25,929 nt of DNA from Tritrichomonas foetus (GCA_001839685.1 MLAK01000602.1:1-25929), one strand, 5' to 3'. Shown: positions 8,992-18,460, counted from the first letter of the stretch. Program-made: numbers and translations. Notes: generated by a model from the sequence alone, not told the origin.

Positions 8992-9234
8992 TTATTGAAT
9001 TTTTCCATGTATTAAATTAGATGTGCAAATTTAAATTTTTTTCCAATTATTGTTATGTTTAATTAAAGCATCATATATTATTGATATCAGAATTATATTG
9101 ACTAATGATTTCTTTATTTTCCCCTCTCCATTTCCCCTTTTTTTCTTTCTTTTTTATAATATCATATGAATTAATTCCAAGTTTTGTTAAGAAATAACGA
9201 AAAAATTGATAAGCTCTGTTTGATTTCAATGAAA

Positions 9235-9239
9235 TCATA
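9235..9239 (+). promoter_or_regulatory. Inr core promoter motif (TCATA)
   Basis: TCATA matches TCAYW and directly abuts the ATG at 9240, giving a 3-base leader if used. Confidence 0.45.
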
Positions 9240-11309
9240 ATGCAAGCTTTCACCTTTAGTTTCAATGAAAGAAAAATTTCTACGACTAAAGCAATTGCAA
9301 GTTCTCTCAGTGATACTTTCAAAGAATATATTCATACACATCCAAATGAAACAACATATTATATTAATATGATACCTATGAGTTATCATATGGATGCTTT
9401 AAATAATATTTTTACTGGACATAAACCTGAAATAACACCATTTAACATTAGTTTTTTAACACAATTTGCAGAAACTTATCAAATTTGTTCACTTCAACAA
9501 ACTATTTTTGAGTTTAAAAACACTCTTTCTAAATTAGATGAAGTTTTAAAAAGTAATAGCGAATATCAATCAGCTATTCAAATAGAAAATTATCTATATA
9601 ATTGTTCTTGGAGCTTTGAAGAAGTGAAATCTTATCTCATTAATGTTTTAAAAAATCATGAAATTAAAAAATCACTAATTTGCCACATTATTTTAGGTTG
9701 TTGTATTTCGCATCCAACACAAATTGAGAAATTTATTTCATTGATTCTTGCTTTAAATAATACGAAACTCACTCATAAATTTATTGTTCTTATGTTTGAT
9801 GAACTTGAATCAAATGCTTCTAATAATTCAATTTTATCAATTGAACAAGAAATTACTTATATATTTTATTTTCTGATGAGAAATGGTGCAGTTTCAAAAG
9901 ATGATAGGCGATTTAATGATAGAAATCTTCCTTCTCTTTGCATTGACTTTTTTGATTCAACGAGAGCTGAAACTATAAAGAAAAAAATTTCACATCGATT
10001 TGGGATTTCCAATCAGAATTATTATCGAAAAATAGAAACAAAACTTTTTCATCCTCAACTTTCACCTGATCACTCAATAATTCGAAAAGATAAAGCTGTT
10101 AAATTGGGACAATTAGATCCATCAAATACAATAGCCAAGAATATGTTTGAGCAATGCTCACTTTTTAATTTAAATCCAACATATTTTGATGTAGCTTTAT
10201 TTTATGGATCTGAAAACGCACTTAGAATTTTTTCGAGAAAAGGAAGTTTTATTGCACAAAGTTCACCTATTTATGCAATTGCTGGTGGTAATGAAAAGAG
10301 TATGGATTACTTGAAAAATCAAAAGATAAAAGTGTCTTTTCAAAATACACTTCCTACTTCTGTGCAATTTCATAATTTTAACTTTTTCAGACAAATATTT
10401 GATAGTAATTCTGATACTTTATCTGAAGATTTAACAATTAAATTATGTTTTGAGTATGGAAACATAATCTGTTTAAATCATATCTTGAAGTGTGGATTAA
10501 ATATTAAAAACATTTTCTTTCAATCCATTAAATACAATTATGTATTTATTGCCAAAATAATATTGGATTTACATATTTTTAATGCTAATATTACAACTGC
10601 AAATAAATCTACACCACTTCATATTGCTGCTCAATCTGGCTTTTCTAAAATGGTCAAATTTCTCTTAAAGCAGAATGATATTGATGTAAATTTTTGTAAT
10701 GCAGATAATGAAACACCCCTTCATTTGGCTGTTGCTCAAAACCAACAAAAAATTGTTGATTTATTAATACATGATGATAATATTAATCCTAATATTCGTG
10801 ATTCATCGGAAAGAACACCCCTTTACTTGTCTGTAACTCTTGGCAATTTAGTAATAACTCAACTTTTATTATCCAATCCTAACACCGATGAAGCAATTAG
10901 CAAATCAGGAAAAACTGCATTTCAAGTTGGTAAAGATAAAAATGATGAAAAAATTATTTCTCTATTTCAAAATAGAGATGATTTAATTCAAGATTTCCAC
11001 AGATGTAATTCTAATCATAATGAAACATTAAATAAAATTTTGTCTAACCCTAATTTGAATCCTAATAACACTCATAGTAGCTATATGAGTGATAATTTTA
11101 ATCCTTTACATACTGATATATTAGACATTGATCCTTTATCGAATGAAAATTATGGAAATTTAGGAGACGAAAATTTTGAAAACGAGATTTCCATATTTGA
11201 TGCTTTTCGAAATAATGAATTTGTTATTTTAGAAAAAATGCTTAAAAGCAACAATGTAAATACTAATGAATTTGAAAATACCAGTAATGTTTTTCATTTT
11301 CTATTCTGA
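9240..11309 (+). CDS. BTB-like/ankyrin-repeat protein, first segment of a broken gene
   Basis: This 689-residue segment belongs to the very large trichomonad BTB-ankyrin family (protein scaffolds of unknown partner). It begins with a BTB/POZ-like domain (MQAFTFSFNERKIS... to about residue 110), followed by a helical BACK-like region (about 110-230) and a divergent helical stretch. Recognisable ankyrin repeats start at about 445: STPLHIAAQSGFSKMVKFLL (from 457), ETPLHLAVAQNQQKIVDLLI, RTPLYLSVTLGNLVITQLLL and KTAFQVG. The frame stops at TGA 11307-11309. The ankyrin array resumes in another frame, open from 11288, so the product is truncated or the gene is shifted there. A slip in the T-rich stretch GTTTTTCATTTTC (11289-11301) would join the two. 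Confidence 0.75.
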   Translation: MQAFTFSFNERKISTTKAIASSLSDTFKEYIHTHPNETTYYINMIPMSYHMDALNNIFTGHKPEITPFNISFLTQFAETYQICSLQQTIFEFKNTLSKLDEVLKSNSEYQSAIQIENYLYNCSWSFEEVKSYLINVLKNHEIKKSLICHIILGCCISHPTQIEKFISLILALNNTKLTHKFIVLMFDELESNASNNSILSIEQEITYIFYFLMRNGAVSKDDRRFNDRNLPSLCIDFFDSTRAETIKKKISHRFGISNQNYYRKIETKLFHPQLSPDHSIIRKDKAVKLGQLDPSNTIAKNMFEQCSLFNLNPTYFDVALFYGSENALRIFSRKGSFIAQSSPIYAIAGGNEKSMDYLKNQKIKVSFQNTLPTSVQFHNFNFFRQIFDSNSDTLSEDLTIKLCFEYGNIICLNHILKCGLNIKNIFFQSIKYNYVFIAKIILDLHIFNANITTANKSTPLHIAAQSGFSKMVKFLLKQNDIDVNFCNADNETPLHLAVAQNQQKIVDLLIHDDNINPNIRDSSERTPLYLSVTLGNLVITQLLLSNPNTDEAISKSGKTAFQVGKDKNDEKIISLFQNRDDLIQDFHRCNSNHNETLNKILSNPNLNPNNTHSSYMSDNFNPLHTDILDIDPLSNENYGNLGDENFENEISIFDAFRNNEFVILEKMLKSNNVNTNEFENTSNVFHFLF

Positions 11310-11980
11310 CAATCCTTCATTTAATGAGCAAATATTTACAGAAAGAGCAAATTTATTTATATAAACTTCTTTTGTCTAGACCAGATTTGGATGCAAATAT
11401 CAAAGAGCCAAAGGAAAAGAAGACTCCCCTTCACATTGCAGTTGAATTCGGAAACATTAATGCTGTGAATTTGTTAGTTGGTCATCCAGCAATTATAATA
11501 GACGAAATTGATAAAAGAGGGAAAACACCCCTTCATTTAGCATGCCAATATAGTCAAGGAGAAATTATTGAAATTCTTGTAAACTTAACAGAAAACATAA
11601 ATTCTATAGATGCTGATAAACTATCACCTTTACACTATGCTTGTCAATCTGGAAATTATAGAATTGTTAATACCTTATTAAGTAATAATTATGAAAAAAG
11701 TGAACCAATAGATGTGAATTGCATCATGTCACCATTTTCGCCTTTATCATTAGCCGTAAAATGTGGAAATCCAGCTGTTGTCGAGCTTTTAATTAATTGT
11801 AATGGTATAAAAATTCATAACCCTCTTCATCTTCTTCATAGCTCAATTTCCCAAGGAAATATATCTATTTTTGAAATGCTTTTGTTTTATATTACTTCTC
11901 ATGAAAATGAGCTTGGAAACAATACAAGTTTTAATCCAAACGAACCATGTATAAAAATGACATTTTTTTGGGAATTTTAA
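11288..11980 (+). pseudogene. Ankyrin-repeat continuation, second segment (frameshifted)
   Basis: This frame, open from 11288, continues the upstream ankyrin protein with TILHLMSKYLQ..., then KKTPLHIAVEFGNINAVNLL, KTPLHLACQYSQGEIIEIL, SPLHYACQSGNYRIVNTLL and a PFSPLSLAVKCGNPAVVELL unit. The ATG at 11324 is internal to a repeat, so it is unlikely to be a separate gene start. No Inr motif precedes it. The frame ends at TAA 11978-11980, just before the next repeat. A one-base slip at the seven-T run (11963-11969) would run on into GETLLHSAC in a third frame. Likely a broken copy, or a gene read with one-base indels in the assembly. Confidence 0.65.
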
Positions 11981-12331
11981 TTGGGGAGACCTTACTTCAT
12001 TCGGCATGCACAAACGGTCAAGTAAAAGCTGTTATGCTTCTTTTAAATCTGCCAACAATTGATGTTAATATTCAGACTATTCTTTGATTATTTTAATAAG
12101 GTTTTTTTATAAATTTCTATAGTTTTTTTAATTTTTTATACAAAGAGCACTCCGTTACACATTGCCTGCAAATATGGACTGACTGATGTTGTAGAATGCC
12201 TCCTTAATCATAAAAACATTAATTTAGCAATTGAGGATGTAAATAGTTATTTCTTTCATTGATAGAAAACACCAAAAAATTATTCCAACTCAAGTGATAT
12301 TAATCAATTATTTGATAATATAAAGATATGA
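11981..12331 (+). pseudogene. Ankyrin-repeat remnants at the end of the broken gene
   Basis: Three pieces continue the array. From 11983, GETLLHSACTNGQVKAVMLL runs to IDVNIQT and hits TGA at 12085-12087. After about 64 T-rich bases with several stops (12079-12142), KSTPLHIACKYGLTDVVECLL resumes in another frame from 12143 and runs to INLAIED. It then meets TGA-TAG at 12260-12265 within a 27-base segment (12239-12265) that begins GT and ends AG. The same frame resumes with KTPKNYSNSSDINQLF and ends at TGA 12329-12331, a natural-looking terminus for this family. Either decay, or tiny introns at the last breaks. Confidence 0.6.
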
Positions 12332-12801
12332 GCAATTGATTTTATTTCTTCAAATAAGTATTTCAAAGTTGGAAAAACTAGTGATTTTGACAATTTCTGG
12401 TTTTTCTTCAAAATATGTTTCAAGGCATATTCAGCTTCAGATTACAGAAATTGAATTAAGGCTTGCCTTTCTTAATTGTTTTAAACTTCACAATTTTTTC
12501 CTTTGAAGTTTTGTTGGATATTTTGGGATTTTGTGGAGTATGTTATACTATATAATTTTTTTTTCATTCAATTAATCAAGTTATAACTTCATGCCTTTGC
12601 ACAAATGATATTGATGATTGGGTTAAAATAAAAATAAGATAATTTAGTCTTAAATTTTATTTATTTCCAATATCAAAGCTATTCATTACAAAGGCTTCAT
12701 TTCATAAAATGGATTAAATTTATAAAAATAAATCATTAACACATCACTTTTAGTTTATAACATAAAATATAAATAATTTAAAAAGAAAACATTCACAAGT
12801 T
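12332..12801. other. Spacer between convergent genes
   Basis: About 470 bases of AT-rich sequence with no gene or strong structure that I can see. It would hold the 3' ends of the ankyrin gene and the SAPS gene. Confidence 0.6.
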
Positions 12802-14277
12802 TCATCCCATTGTTTGAATGTCGCCAATAAGTTTTTCATCCCATGCTCCTCCTTCAAATTTGAAGCTTGCATCAACAGGCTCCAAATTCTCAGCTGCCTC
12901 AGATTCTGGTAATTGTGCAACTCTCCACGGTTTCACGCACTTATCGCGAAAATCATCCCAACCTTTTACGCCAGTGTCAAAATCATCAAGTAAAGCAGCA
13001 ACATCCAAAATGAAAGGCATTCGATCATCAAATAAAATATTTCGTGAATTATCACCATCATCTTTATGATATTTATTATTCCAAACAAAAGCAATAATTG
13101 ATGCAATGTTTTTCTTGAATTTTTCTGATGTTTTTGGATTTTCTGATAAGCTTTTAGCGAGGGCACTTCCAGCAATAGAAACAAAGTTTGTTGAACGCTC
13201 ATCATAGAGTGAAAAGAAAACGAGTGCTTCAAGATCTTCATATTTCAAAATATCAGTACATATTGAAAGATAAAGTAATGGCTTTTCAATTAGCATATCA
13301 GGAACATTATCACTATACTTGTTCAAAGTGATATATTCGAGAGCACGCTTTGCAACAGATTCATTTGGACCGATAAACTTAGCGACTTCAAAAAGTGCTG
13401 GCGATAGTTTTGTTGCATTTGCAATGTAATCCATCATGCAATCTTCGAAACCTTCAGCCTTTCCTTTCTTGAACTCGAAAAATTGCTTTAATAAGTCAAT
13501 TATATTATTTTTATGAATTTCAGTGAATTTCTGATTTGTTTTTCTTTTCATTTTAAGAAATGCTTCATGTAAAGCTTTATCTGAGCCATCATTTGATGCA
13601 TCATTTGAATTGGCTTCTGAATTTTTTGATGTTTCTTCAGAATTTTCATTGAAAATTTCAGAAAAATCTAAATCCTTCTCGAGGAAAACACATTTTGGTC
13701 GATTTTTCCCTTCATACTTCTTTTTCTCTTCAAGTGAGAGTGCGCAGAAGCAATGCCACATAAAAAGAGTAAGCCCCTTGTGATTATCATTCATCAGATC
13801 AACAATCGATTGATAGACGCACGATAGGTGCAAATTCTTTATTAATGTTGGATAGATAGTTTTTGAGACCCGAAAGACTTCTGTGCACTCATCTGGCCAT
13901 AAGTCGAATGCCCGGCATAAAAAGCGAGAAATTACGCCAACTGCATATTGTCCTGTTTCCGTGTCAATTTCTAGCGCTGAAATTGCAAATTCGGCAATTT
14001 TTAAATTTGTCGAAAAAACTTCATGAAGTTGAGTATTACTGGTTTGGAAAAGCGAGGTGATGAGTTTTTGTTTTGCTTTCTCTTTTGTAGTCATGATTGT
14101 TTTGTATAAATCTATCAGAAGTGCTTCATTTGAAAATCGATTGACTAATTTTTCGTTATTTCCTCGAAATTGGGCAACAAGATTGGGACATTCGAGAAGT
14201 TTTTCGAGAGGAGCGTTTGGATCGTTATCGAGAAGTTTTTCAACTTCGCCAGAAGAGGAAGAAGAGGAGCCAAGCAT
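12802..14277 (-). CDS. SAPS-family protein, PP6-type phosphatase regulatory subunit
   Basis: This 491-residue, mostly helical protein has the signature of the SIT4-associated/PP6R family, which binds the PP6 (Sit4) catalytic subunit and directs it to targets. The N-terminus has the family's opening: LEKLLECPNLVAQFRGNNEKLVNRF (24-48), followed by short helical repeats including ISRFLCRAFDLWPDE and LHLSCVYQSIVDLM. An acidic Ser/Asn/Glu-rich insert (about 210-240) interrupts the repeats. The length equals the conserved SAPS core, without the long disordered tail of animal PP6R. The MLGSSSSSS start is the first in-frame ATG. The nearest Inr-like motif (TCATA on this strand, at 14323-14327) would give a longer leader of about 47 bases. 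Its start codon lies in an inverted repeat (14270-14388). Assignment is by pattern, so moderately sure. Confidence 0.7.
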   Translation of the reverse strand: MLGSSSSSSGEVEKLLDNDPNAPLEKLLECPNLVAQFRGNNEKLVNRFSNEALLIDLYKTIMTTKEKAKQKLITSLFQTSNTQLHEVFSTNLKIAEFAISALEIDTETGQYAVGVISRFLCRAFDLWPDECTEVFRVSKTIYPTLIKNLHLSCVYQSIVDLMNDNHKGLTLFMWHCFCALSLEEKKKYEGKNRPKCVFLEKDLDFSEIFNENSEETSKNSEANSNDASNDGSDKALHEAFLKMKRKTNQKFTEIHKNNIIDLLKQFFEFKKGKAEGFEDCMMDYIANATKLSPALFEVAKFIGPNESVAKRALEYITLNKYSDNVPDMLIEKPLLYLSICTDILKYEDLEALVFFSLYDERSTNFVSIAGSALAKSLSENPKTSEKFKKNIASIIAFVWNNKYHKDDGDNSRNILFDDRMPFILDVAALLDDFDTGVKGWDDFRDKCVKPWRVAQLPESEAAENLEPVDASFKFEGGAWDEKLIGDIQTMG

Positions 14278-14388
14278 TTTGGATAATTTTCTCTACCCGT
14301 TATAGAAGCTCTCAAAATATTGTATGAATATTCTCAAAATTTCAATAGTTTATTCATATTAGAATATCATTATCTCCAAAATGCTTGG
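14270..14388. repeat. Inverted repeat straddling the SAPS gene start
   Basis: CCAAGCATTTTGGA (14270-14283) contains the SAPS start codon on the minus strand. Its exact 14-bp complement, TCCAAAATGCTTGG, lies at 14375-14388. Similarity extends a few bases further on one side (TAA against TTATC) with a 2-base gap. The right arm also reads ATGCTTGGTTCGCCTTGA, a five-codon frame sharing the MLGS start. The spacer is about 90 bases. Confidence 0.6.
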
Positions 14389-14654
14389 TTCGCCTTGATA
14401 AGCATTCTTAGAGATAATCTTCTGTGCTCTTGGTGAATAGTATACTATACTAAAGATGTTCCCACGCTATTCAATAAATGATAATATTTTTCAATCTTTC
14501 ATAAATATTGATATCCAAGCAAAAATTTTTAAATATTTACTTTTTTTTCAAGAAAGAAGCAAAAAAAGTAATATGTTAATTACGCAGAGTATTTATTTAA
14601 TTAAATATAAATAATCATCATGATTCTAAAATTTACAAAAATACCTAATTGATA
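14278..14654. other. Spacer between SAPS gene start and DENN gene end
   Basis: About 380 bases without a gene. It holds the right arm of the inverted repeat and presumably the SAPS promoter. Nothing else stands out. Confidence 0.5.
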
Positions 14655-17600
14655 TCATTTCAAGTAAGTCTGAATTTCATTAATATTAAGTCTTGATTCA
14701 CAAACTAAAACCAATTTTGCAGCCGCCACAGTATCTTTCCATTCTTGTGATGATGGATTCAATAATAGGATATCAATTAATTTATTTGTTAATTGATCTT
14801 TCCTTTTCTTTCCTTTTACTTTAATGTTAAATGCTTCAAAAATTCCCTCAAATTGCTTCTTCTTGAGTCTTTTCTTTTGCAAATCTGATAATAATTTATA
14901 AATTGCATCTTTTTCTTTTTTAGCTTGCTTTTTCTTGTCAACTTTTTCTTTCTTACCTTTCTTTTTATCTTTCTTCTTTTTATCTTTTTTGGCATTTTCG
15001 AGAGTTAAGCCGAGTGATCGAGCGACTGTTTCTGCATTATTGTTTAGTGATGTTTCTTCGTTATTACTTAATTCGGTTTGAATTTGATTTTGTCGCTCAA
15101 TTTCACGTTGCTTGTCTAATTCTTCTTGTTGTCTTTGTCTGGCTGCCGAATCTTCTTCAGCTATATTTTTCGCTTCTTCTTGGTGATGTTTATGATGATG
15201 TTTGTGGTGCTTGTGATGTTTGTGGTGTTTATGATGATGCTTTTTATGATGTTTCTTTTTCTTTAGTTCCTCTTGTTTCTTTCTTTCTTCTTCGAGTTCT
15301 TTTTCTTTTTGAATTCTCCTTCTTCTTTCCGAAGAACTTGTTGAAGAAGAAACAGAAGGTGTTGGGGTTGAAGAAGAAGAAGAAGAAGAGGAGGAGGAGG
15401 AAGAACTTGATTCTTCAGATTCTTCTGATGGTAGATTGGCGTTTAGTTTTGCTTCTTCTTCTTTCTTCTTTTTCTCTAATAGAATTTGCCTATAATTCCT
15501 TTGGGCAATAAGAGATCGAATACAAGATTGAATCTTCACAGCACTTTCTTTTTGTTTCTTGAATTTAGTTTTGGCAGTATACATTCGAAATAGAGATTCA
15601 ATTTTGATTGCTGCCTTCTTCATCTTTTGATATTTCTTCTTTTGAATAAACATTCTGAATGTTGATTCAATTTTTATAGCTGATTTCTTCATTTCTTGAT
15701 ATTTCTTCTTTTGAGAAAACATTCGAAAAGTAGACTCAATTTTAATTGCTGCTTTTTTCATCTTCAAAAATTCATGTCTTTGTTTATATCTTCTATAAGC
15801 AGACTCAAACATAATAGCTGCCTTCCTCATTTTGAGATATTCTGTTCTTTGCTTATACATTCGATAGGTTGATTCAAATCGAATTGCAGCTTTTTTCATC
15901 TTTAAATAAAGAACTCTTTGTTGATACATTCTAAATGTTGATTCAAATCGAATTGCAGCTTTTCTCATTTTCAAATAAAGAACTCTTTGCTGATGCCTTC
16001 TGAAAGCAGATTCAAATAAAATTGCAGCATGTCTCATTCTTTGATATTTTCGTTTAGCAATAAACATTCTTGCTGTAGAATGAAGCTTCAAAGCAGCAGG
16101 CTTCATTTTTTTATTATAGAATTCTCTAGCTAGAAGCATTCTTGTAAATGAGTTCATTTTAATTGCAGAATATTTCATTCGTTTGAAAAGGTTATGAAAA
16201 ATGTAGCTTTTTATGTGTTTTTGAATCATAACTGCATTTTGACTTGATCCACGTTTACAAACCTTCTTGAGTTTTTTCTTTTTCATTTGAGCAAAAGGTG
16301 CATCAAAAGTTATTTGTGAAGTTACAACAACAGATTTCATCATTTTCAAAGGAACAGTAAACATTCTAGAAAATGTCAAAGTTTTTTCATCTTTGACTAA
16401 GTCAACAACCCATTGTAATGGTTTATTTTCATCTTTTTCGAAATCTTTAGTTGGAATCTTTGGTGCGACATACATCAAAGAATGTCTCCAATGATTCGAT
16501 GTTAAAAATGGAGTTAATTTCTTTTTATGGACACGCTTGCTTCGATTCTTCTTTGCTTGGAGCGATTCTAAGAAAAATAAGACAGTGGCATCATTTAATG
16601 TTTGAACTTTTGAACCATTTTCCTTAAATTTTTTCATTTGATCAATGAAGCAATTAAAACACTGAGTTCCTAAAAACTGTGTGTAAAAATCAGATTTTAA
16701 CTTTTCAGTATTTGCTTCATCTCCACTAATCTCTTTAGTATTCATTAAAAGCACAATTAAAAATCTTAAAAATGCATCTCGAACTTTTTTAAACTTTTCA
16801 AACATATTTGGCTTATCGTCTGCAATCATTTCAGGGAATAAACCATTCATCAAAGGAAGCGTGATGGAGTTTGGCGGAACTGTGAAATGAAATTGTTCAG
16901 TTTTCATATTTACTGGCTTTTTTACAAATGAAGGACATTTCAAAACCCAACTTCTGTCGCTCTCTTTGAATAACTTTGTCATTTTTTTTAAAGCTTTCAC
17001 TAATTTTTCGCGTGGTTTTGAAGGAATCGAAGGAGGGATGGCATATTCAGACACATAAATTGATGAATCATCCAAATCTACATGTAAAACTTCACTTTCT
17101 AGATCATCTAATGAAATAACAGTTGGATCAACACCAATTAAATATGGTAAAGGAGAACTTAAAAGTGGTGCCATATTTGTTGACAAATTTGGAATGTAAG
17201 TTGAATAACAAGTTAATGGATAAATCAGAGTTAAAATCGACTCAATGAATGGAGCAATGGCAGCTGGAAATTTCGAAGAAAAAACAATTCTTTGTTCAGT
17301 TAAAATTGCAGTAAATATTAAAATTAAGTCATCTGCCTTAAAAAGTGCAAAAGGAAGCCAAAATGGAAGATCAACCAAAGGAAGCTGATTTGGTGGTGGC
17401 CTTGCAACACAAAAAGTTATTCCACTTAAAGAAAATTGTGTAGCGATCACTCCAGGAGGAGGCATTGGAATTTGATTAACCAAGTATTCACCTAAATAGG
17501 AATCATTCGGATAAGAGTCTAATAAACATGTCAATGCATTTTTTAATGTTTGATAAAGTGGAAGAGCTGATGTTATTGCAATAGCTGTCAATTCGGAATT

Positions 17601-17843
17601 ATCCGGATTTTCAAATAAAATACAACACCCATAATTTCGATCACCACTGATAGCAGTTAATACAAAATAATGACAAAATGCATATTTGGGTGGTTTTTTT
17701 CTTCCTGCAAAAAGAATTGTCGGCAAAACACCAACTAAATCTTTCTTTTTGCTTTTGAATGATTTTGATTGCGAATAACAATCAAAGACAGGCTCATTGC
17801 CTCCTTTCAGGTGGCAGCGAACAAAAAGATCAAATAATTTCAT
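14655..17843 (-). CDS. DENN-domain protein with IQ-like repeat array and His-rich tract
   Basis: The protein has 1,062 residues. The N-terminal half looks like a tripartite DENN module, the Rab guanine-nucleotide exchange fold: uDENN about 1-100 (LFVRCHL, FCHYFVLTAISG), cDENN about 130-265 (LPFWLPFALFKADDLILIFTAILTEQRIVFSS, then CYSTYIPNL and PLPYLIGVD), and a weak dDENN about 340-410 (FLRFLIVLLM...FYTQFLGTQCFNCFIDQ). Residues 536-790 are eleven 22-24-residue IQ-like repeats (see 15474-16238). Then come poly-Ser (about 806-838), a charged coil, a His-rich tract (865-887), a Lys-rich coil and a C-terminal helical segment (FNIKVKGKKRKDQLTNKLIDIL) that faintly resembles a SAP motif. Likely role: Rab activation in membrane traffic on an IQ-like scaffold; target unknown. 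The first ATG is used; I see no clear Inr upstream. Confidence 0.85.
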   Translation of the reverse strand: MKLFDLFVRCHLKGGNEPVFDCYSQSKSFKSKKKDLVGVLPTILFAGRKKPPKYAFCHYFVLTAISGDRNYGCCILFENPDNSELTAIAITSALPLYQTLKNALTCLLDSYPNDSYLGEYLVNQIPMPPPGVIATQFSLSGITFCVARPPPNQLPLVDLPFWLPFALFKADDLILIFTAILTEQRIVFSSKFPAAIAPFIESILTLIYPLTCYSTYIPNLSTNMAPLLSSPLPYLIGVDPTVISLDDLESEVLHVDLDDSSIYVSEYAIPPSIPSKPREKLVKALKKMTKLFKESDRSWVLKCPSFVKKPVNMKTEQFHFTVPPNSITLPLMNGLFPEMIADDKPNMFEKFKKVRDAFLRFLIVLLMNTKEISGDEANTEKLKSDFYTQFLGTQCFNCFIDQMKKFKENGSKVQTLNDATVLFFLESLQAKKNRSKRVHKKKLTPFLTSNHWRHSLMYVAPKIPTKDFEKDENKPLQWVVDLVKDEKTLTFSRMFTVPLKMMKSVVVTSQITFDAPFAQMKKKKLKKVCKRGSSQNAVMIQKHIKSYIFHNLFKRMKYSAIKMNSFTRMLLAREFYNKKMKPAALKLHSTARMFIAKRKYQRMRHAAILFESAFRRHQQRVLYLKMRKAAIRFESTFRMYQQRVLYLKMKKAAIRFESTYRMYKQRTEYLKMRKAAIMFESAYRRYKQRHEFLKMKKAAIKIESTFRMFSQKKKYQEMKKSAIKIESTFRMFIQKKKYQKMKKAAIKIESLFRMYTAKTKFKKQKESAVKIQSCIRSLIAQRNYRQILLEKKKKEEEAKLNANLPSEESEESSSSSSSSSSSSSSTPTPSVSSSTSSSERRRRIQKEKELEEERKKQEELKKKKHHKKHHHKHHKHHKHHKHHHKHHQEEAKNIAEEDSAARQRQQEELDKQREIERQNQIQTELSNNEETSLNNNAETVARSLGLTLENAKKDKKKKDKKKGKKEKVDKKKQAKKEKDAIYKLLSDLQKKRLKKKQFEGIFEAFNIKVKGKKRKDQLTNKLIDILLLNPSSQEWKDTVAAAKLVLVCESRLNINEIQTYLK
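15183..15251 (-). repeat. Histidine-rich tract in the DENN protein
   Basis: Encodes 23 residues (865-887), almost all His with single Lys spacers in an HHK pattern, flanked by Lys and Glu. The DNA is a run of CAT/CAC/AAG/AAA triplets and so is replication-slippage prone. It could bind divalent metals such as zinc; this is inference. Confidence 0.8.
15330..15430 (-). repeat. Poly-serine tract in the DENN protein
   Basis: Encodes residues about 805-838, mainly Ser (one run of 15) with a TPTPSVSSST interruption and preceding Glu residues. TCT/TCC triplet repeats suggest slippage growth. Confidence 0.75.
15474..16238 (-). repeat. Eleven tandem IQ-like repeats, 69-bp period
   Basis: Residues 536-790 fall into eleven units, nine of exactly 23 residues and two of 24, with consensus AAIK(I/F)ESTFRMYxQKxxYxKMKK. 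The last unit (AVKIQSCIRSLIAQRNY) and the first (MIQKHIKSYI) keep the IQ Gln. In the seven units from the fourth to the tenth it is Glu, and the Gly after Arg is Met or Arg. Central DNA units are near-identical (residues 606-697), so expansion looks recent. Confidence 0.85.
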
Positions 17844-18064
17844 GAGAATTTATCAGAAAAAAGGAAAAATATAAGATTTTCGTATAAAAAGAATGTAAAG
17901 CATTGAATTTATTATATATATTGAACAACAGTTTATCCTCAATTTGTGTGATATGACCAAACGTACATTCAAATCATTCGTCGATATCTAGGGAGATTTG
18001 TGTTTGAGGCATCAGTTTTTTTATTCCGATTTTTATGATTCAATTATATGCTGCAATTGAGATT
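17844..18064. other. Short spacer before the DENN gene start
   Basis: AT-rich spacer of about 220 bases between the DENN start and the end of the ubiquitin-like gene. It should contain the DENN promoter, but I see no TCAYW close to the ATG; TCATG at the start codon itself departs from the consensus. Confidence 0.4.
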
Positions 18065-18460
18065 CTATTCACAACCTGAAAGTGGAAGAGAAAAATCACA
18101 TATCGCATGATGAAAATTTCGTTCGAACAATTTCGTGATTTTGAAGTGAAAACTGTCAGTAAATAAAGTATTATGAATAATACGTCTCCTTAAAGCAGAT
18201 TGGAAGTGGTTCATCTGAAATTTCACATATATTGGAAATTCTGGGTTGATCATTTGAATGATTTTTTTCTGTATGCCAATTGATTTCTGAGCTGTTTCTT
18301 TGTTGAGTTTTTCCATCTGAGACGGCTTCATATTGAGCAATGAATTTTTGGTTACATTTTCGAGAGCTTTCCAAATGTAGAAACGCAAAATCAGATAATC
18401 GCCTAAGTTCACTTTCGTTGTCATTATGCGCTCCATTGAGATGAATTTGCGTGATTTTTT
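18065..18460 (-). pseudogene. Frameshifted downstream part of the ubiquitin-like gene
   Basis: A frame one base back from the ubiquitin-like frame, already open from about 18540, runs to TAG at 18065. From the A-run (18455-18460) it encodes about 130 residues with helical, basic character (LGDYLILRFYIWKALENV ... MNHFQSALRRRIIHNTLF). I recognise no domain. The ATG at 18436 overlaps the end of the first frame by 13 bases. A missing A in the six-A run of the coding strand, or -1 slippage at A-AAA-AAU, would join the halves. Decay or an assembly indel is most likely. The extent of the joined protein is inference. Confidence 0.45.

Noticed and set aside
15014..15511. Plus-strand frame of 165 codons opposite the DENN gene
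   Set aside because: It is the reverse of the Ser/His/Lys-rich tail; its Leu/Phe/Val-rich composition is what antisense of Lys/Glu/Ser codons gives.
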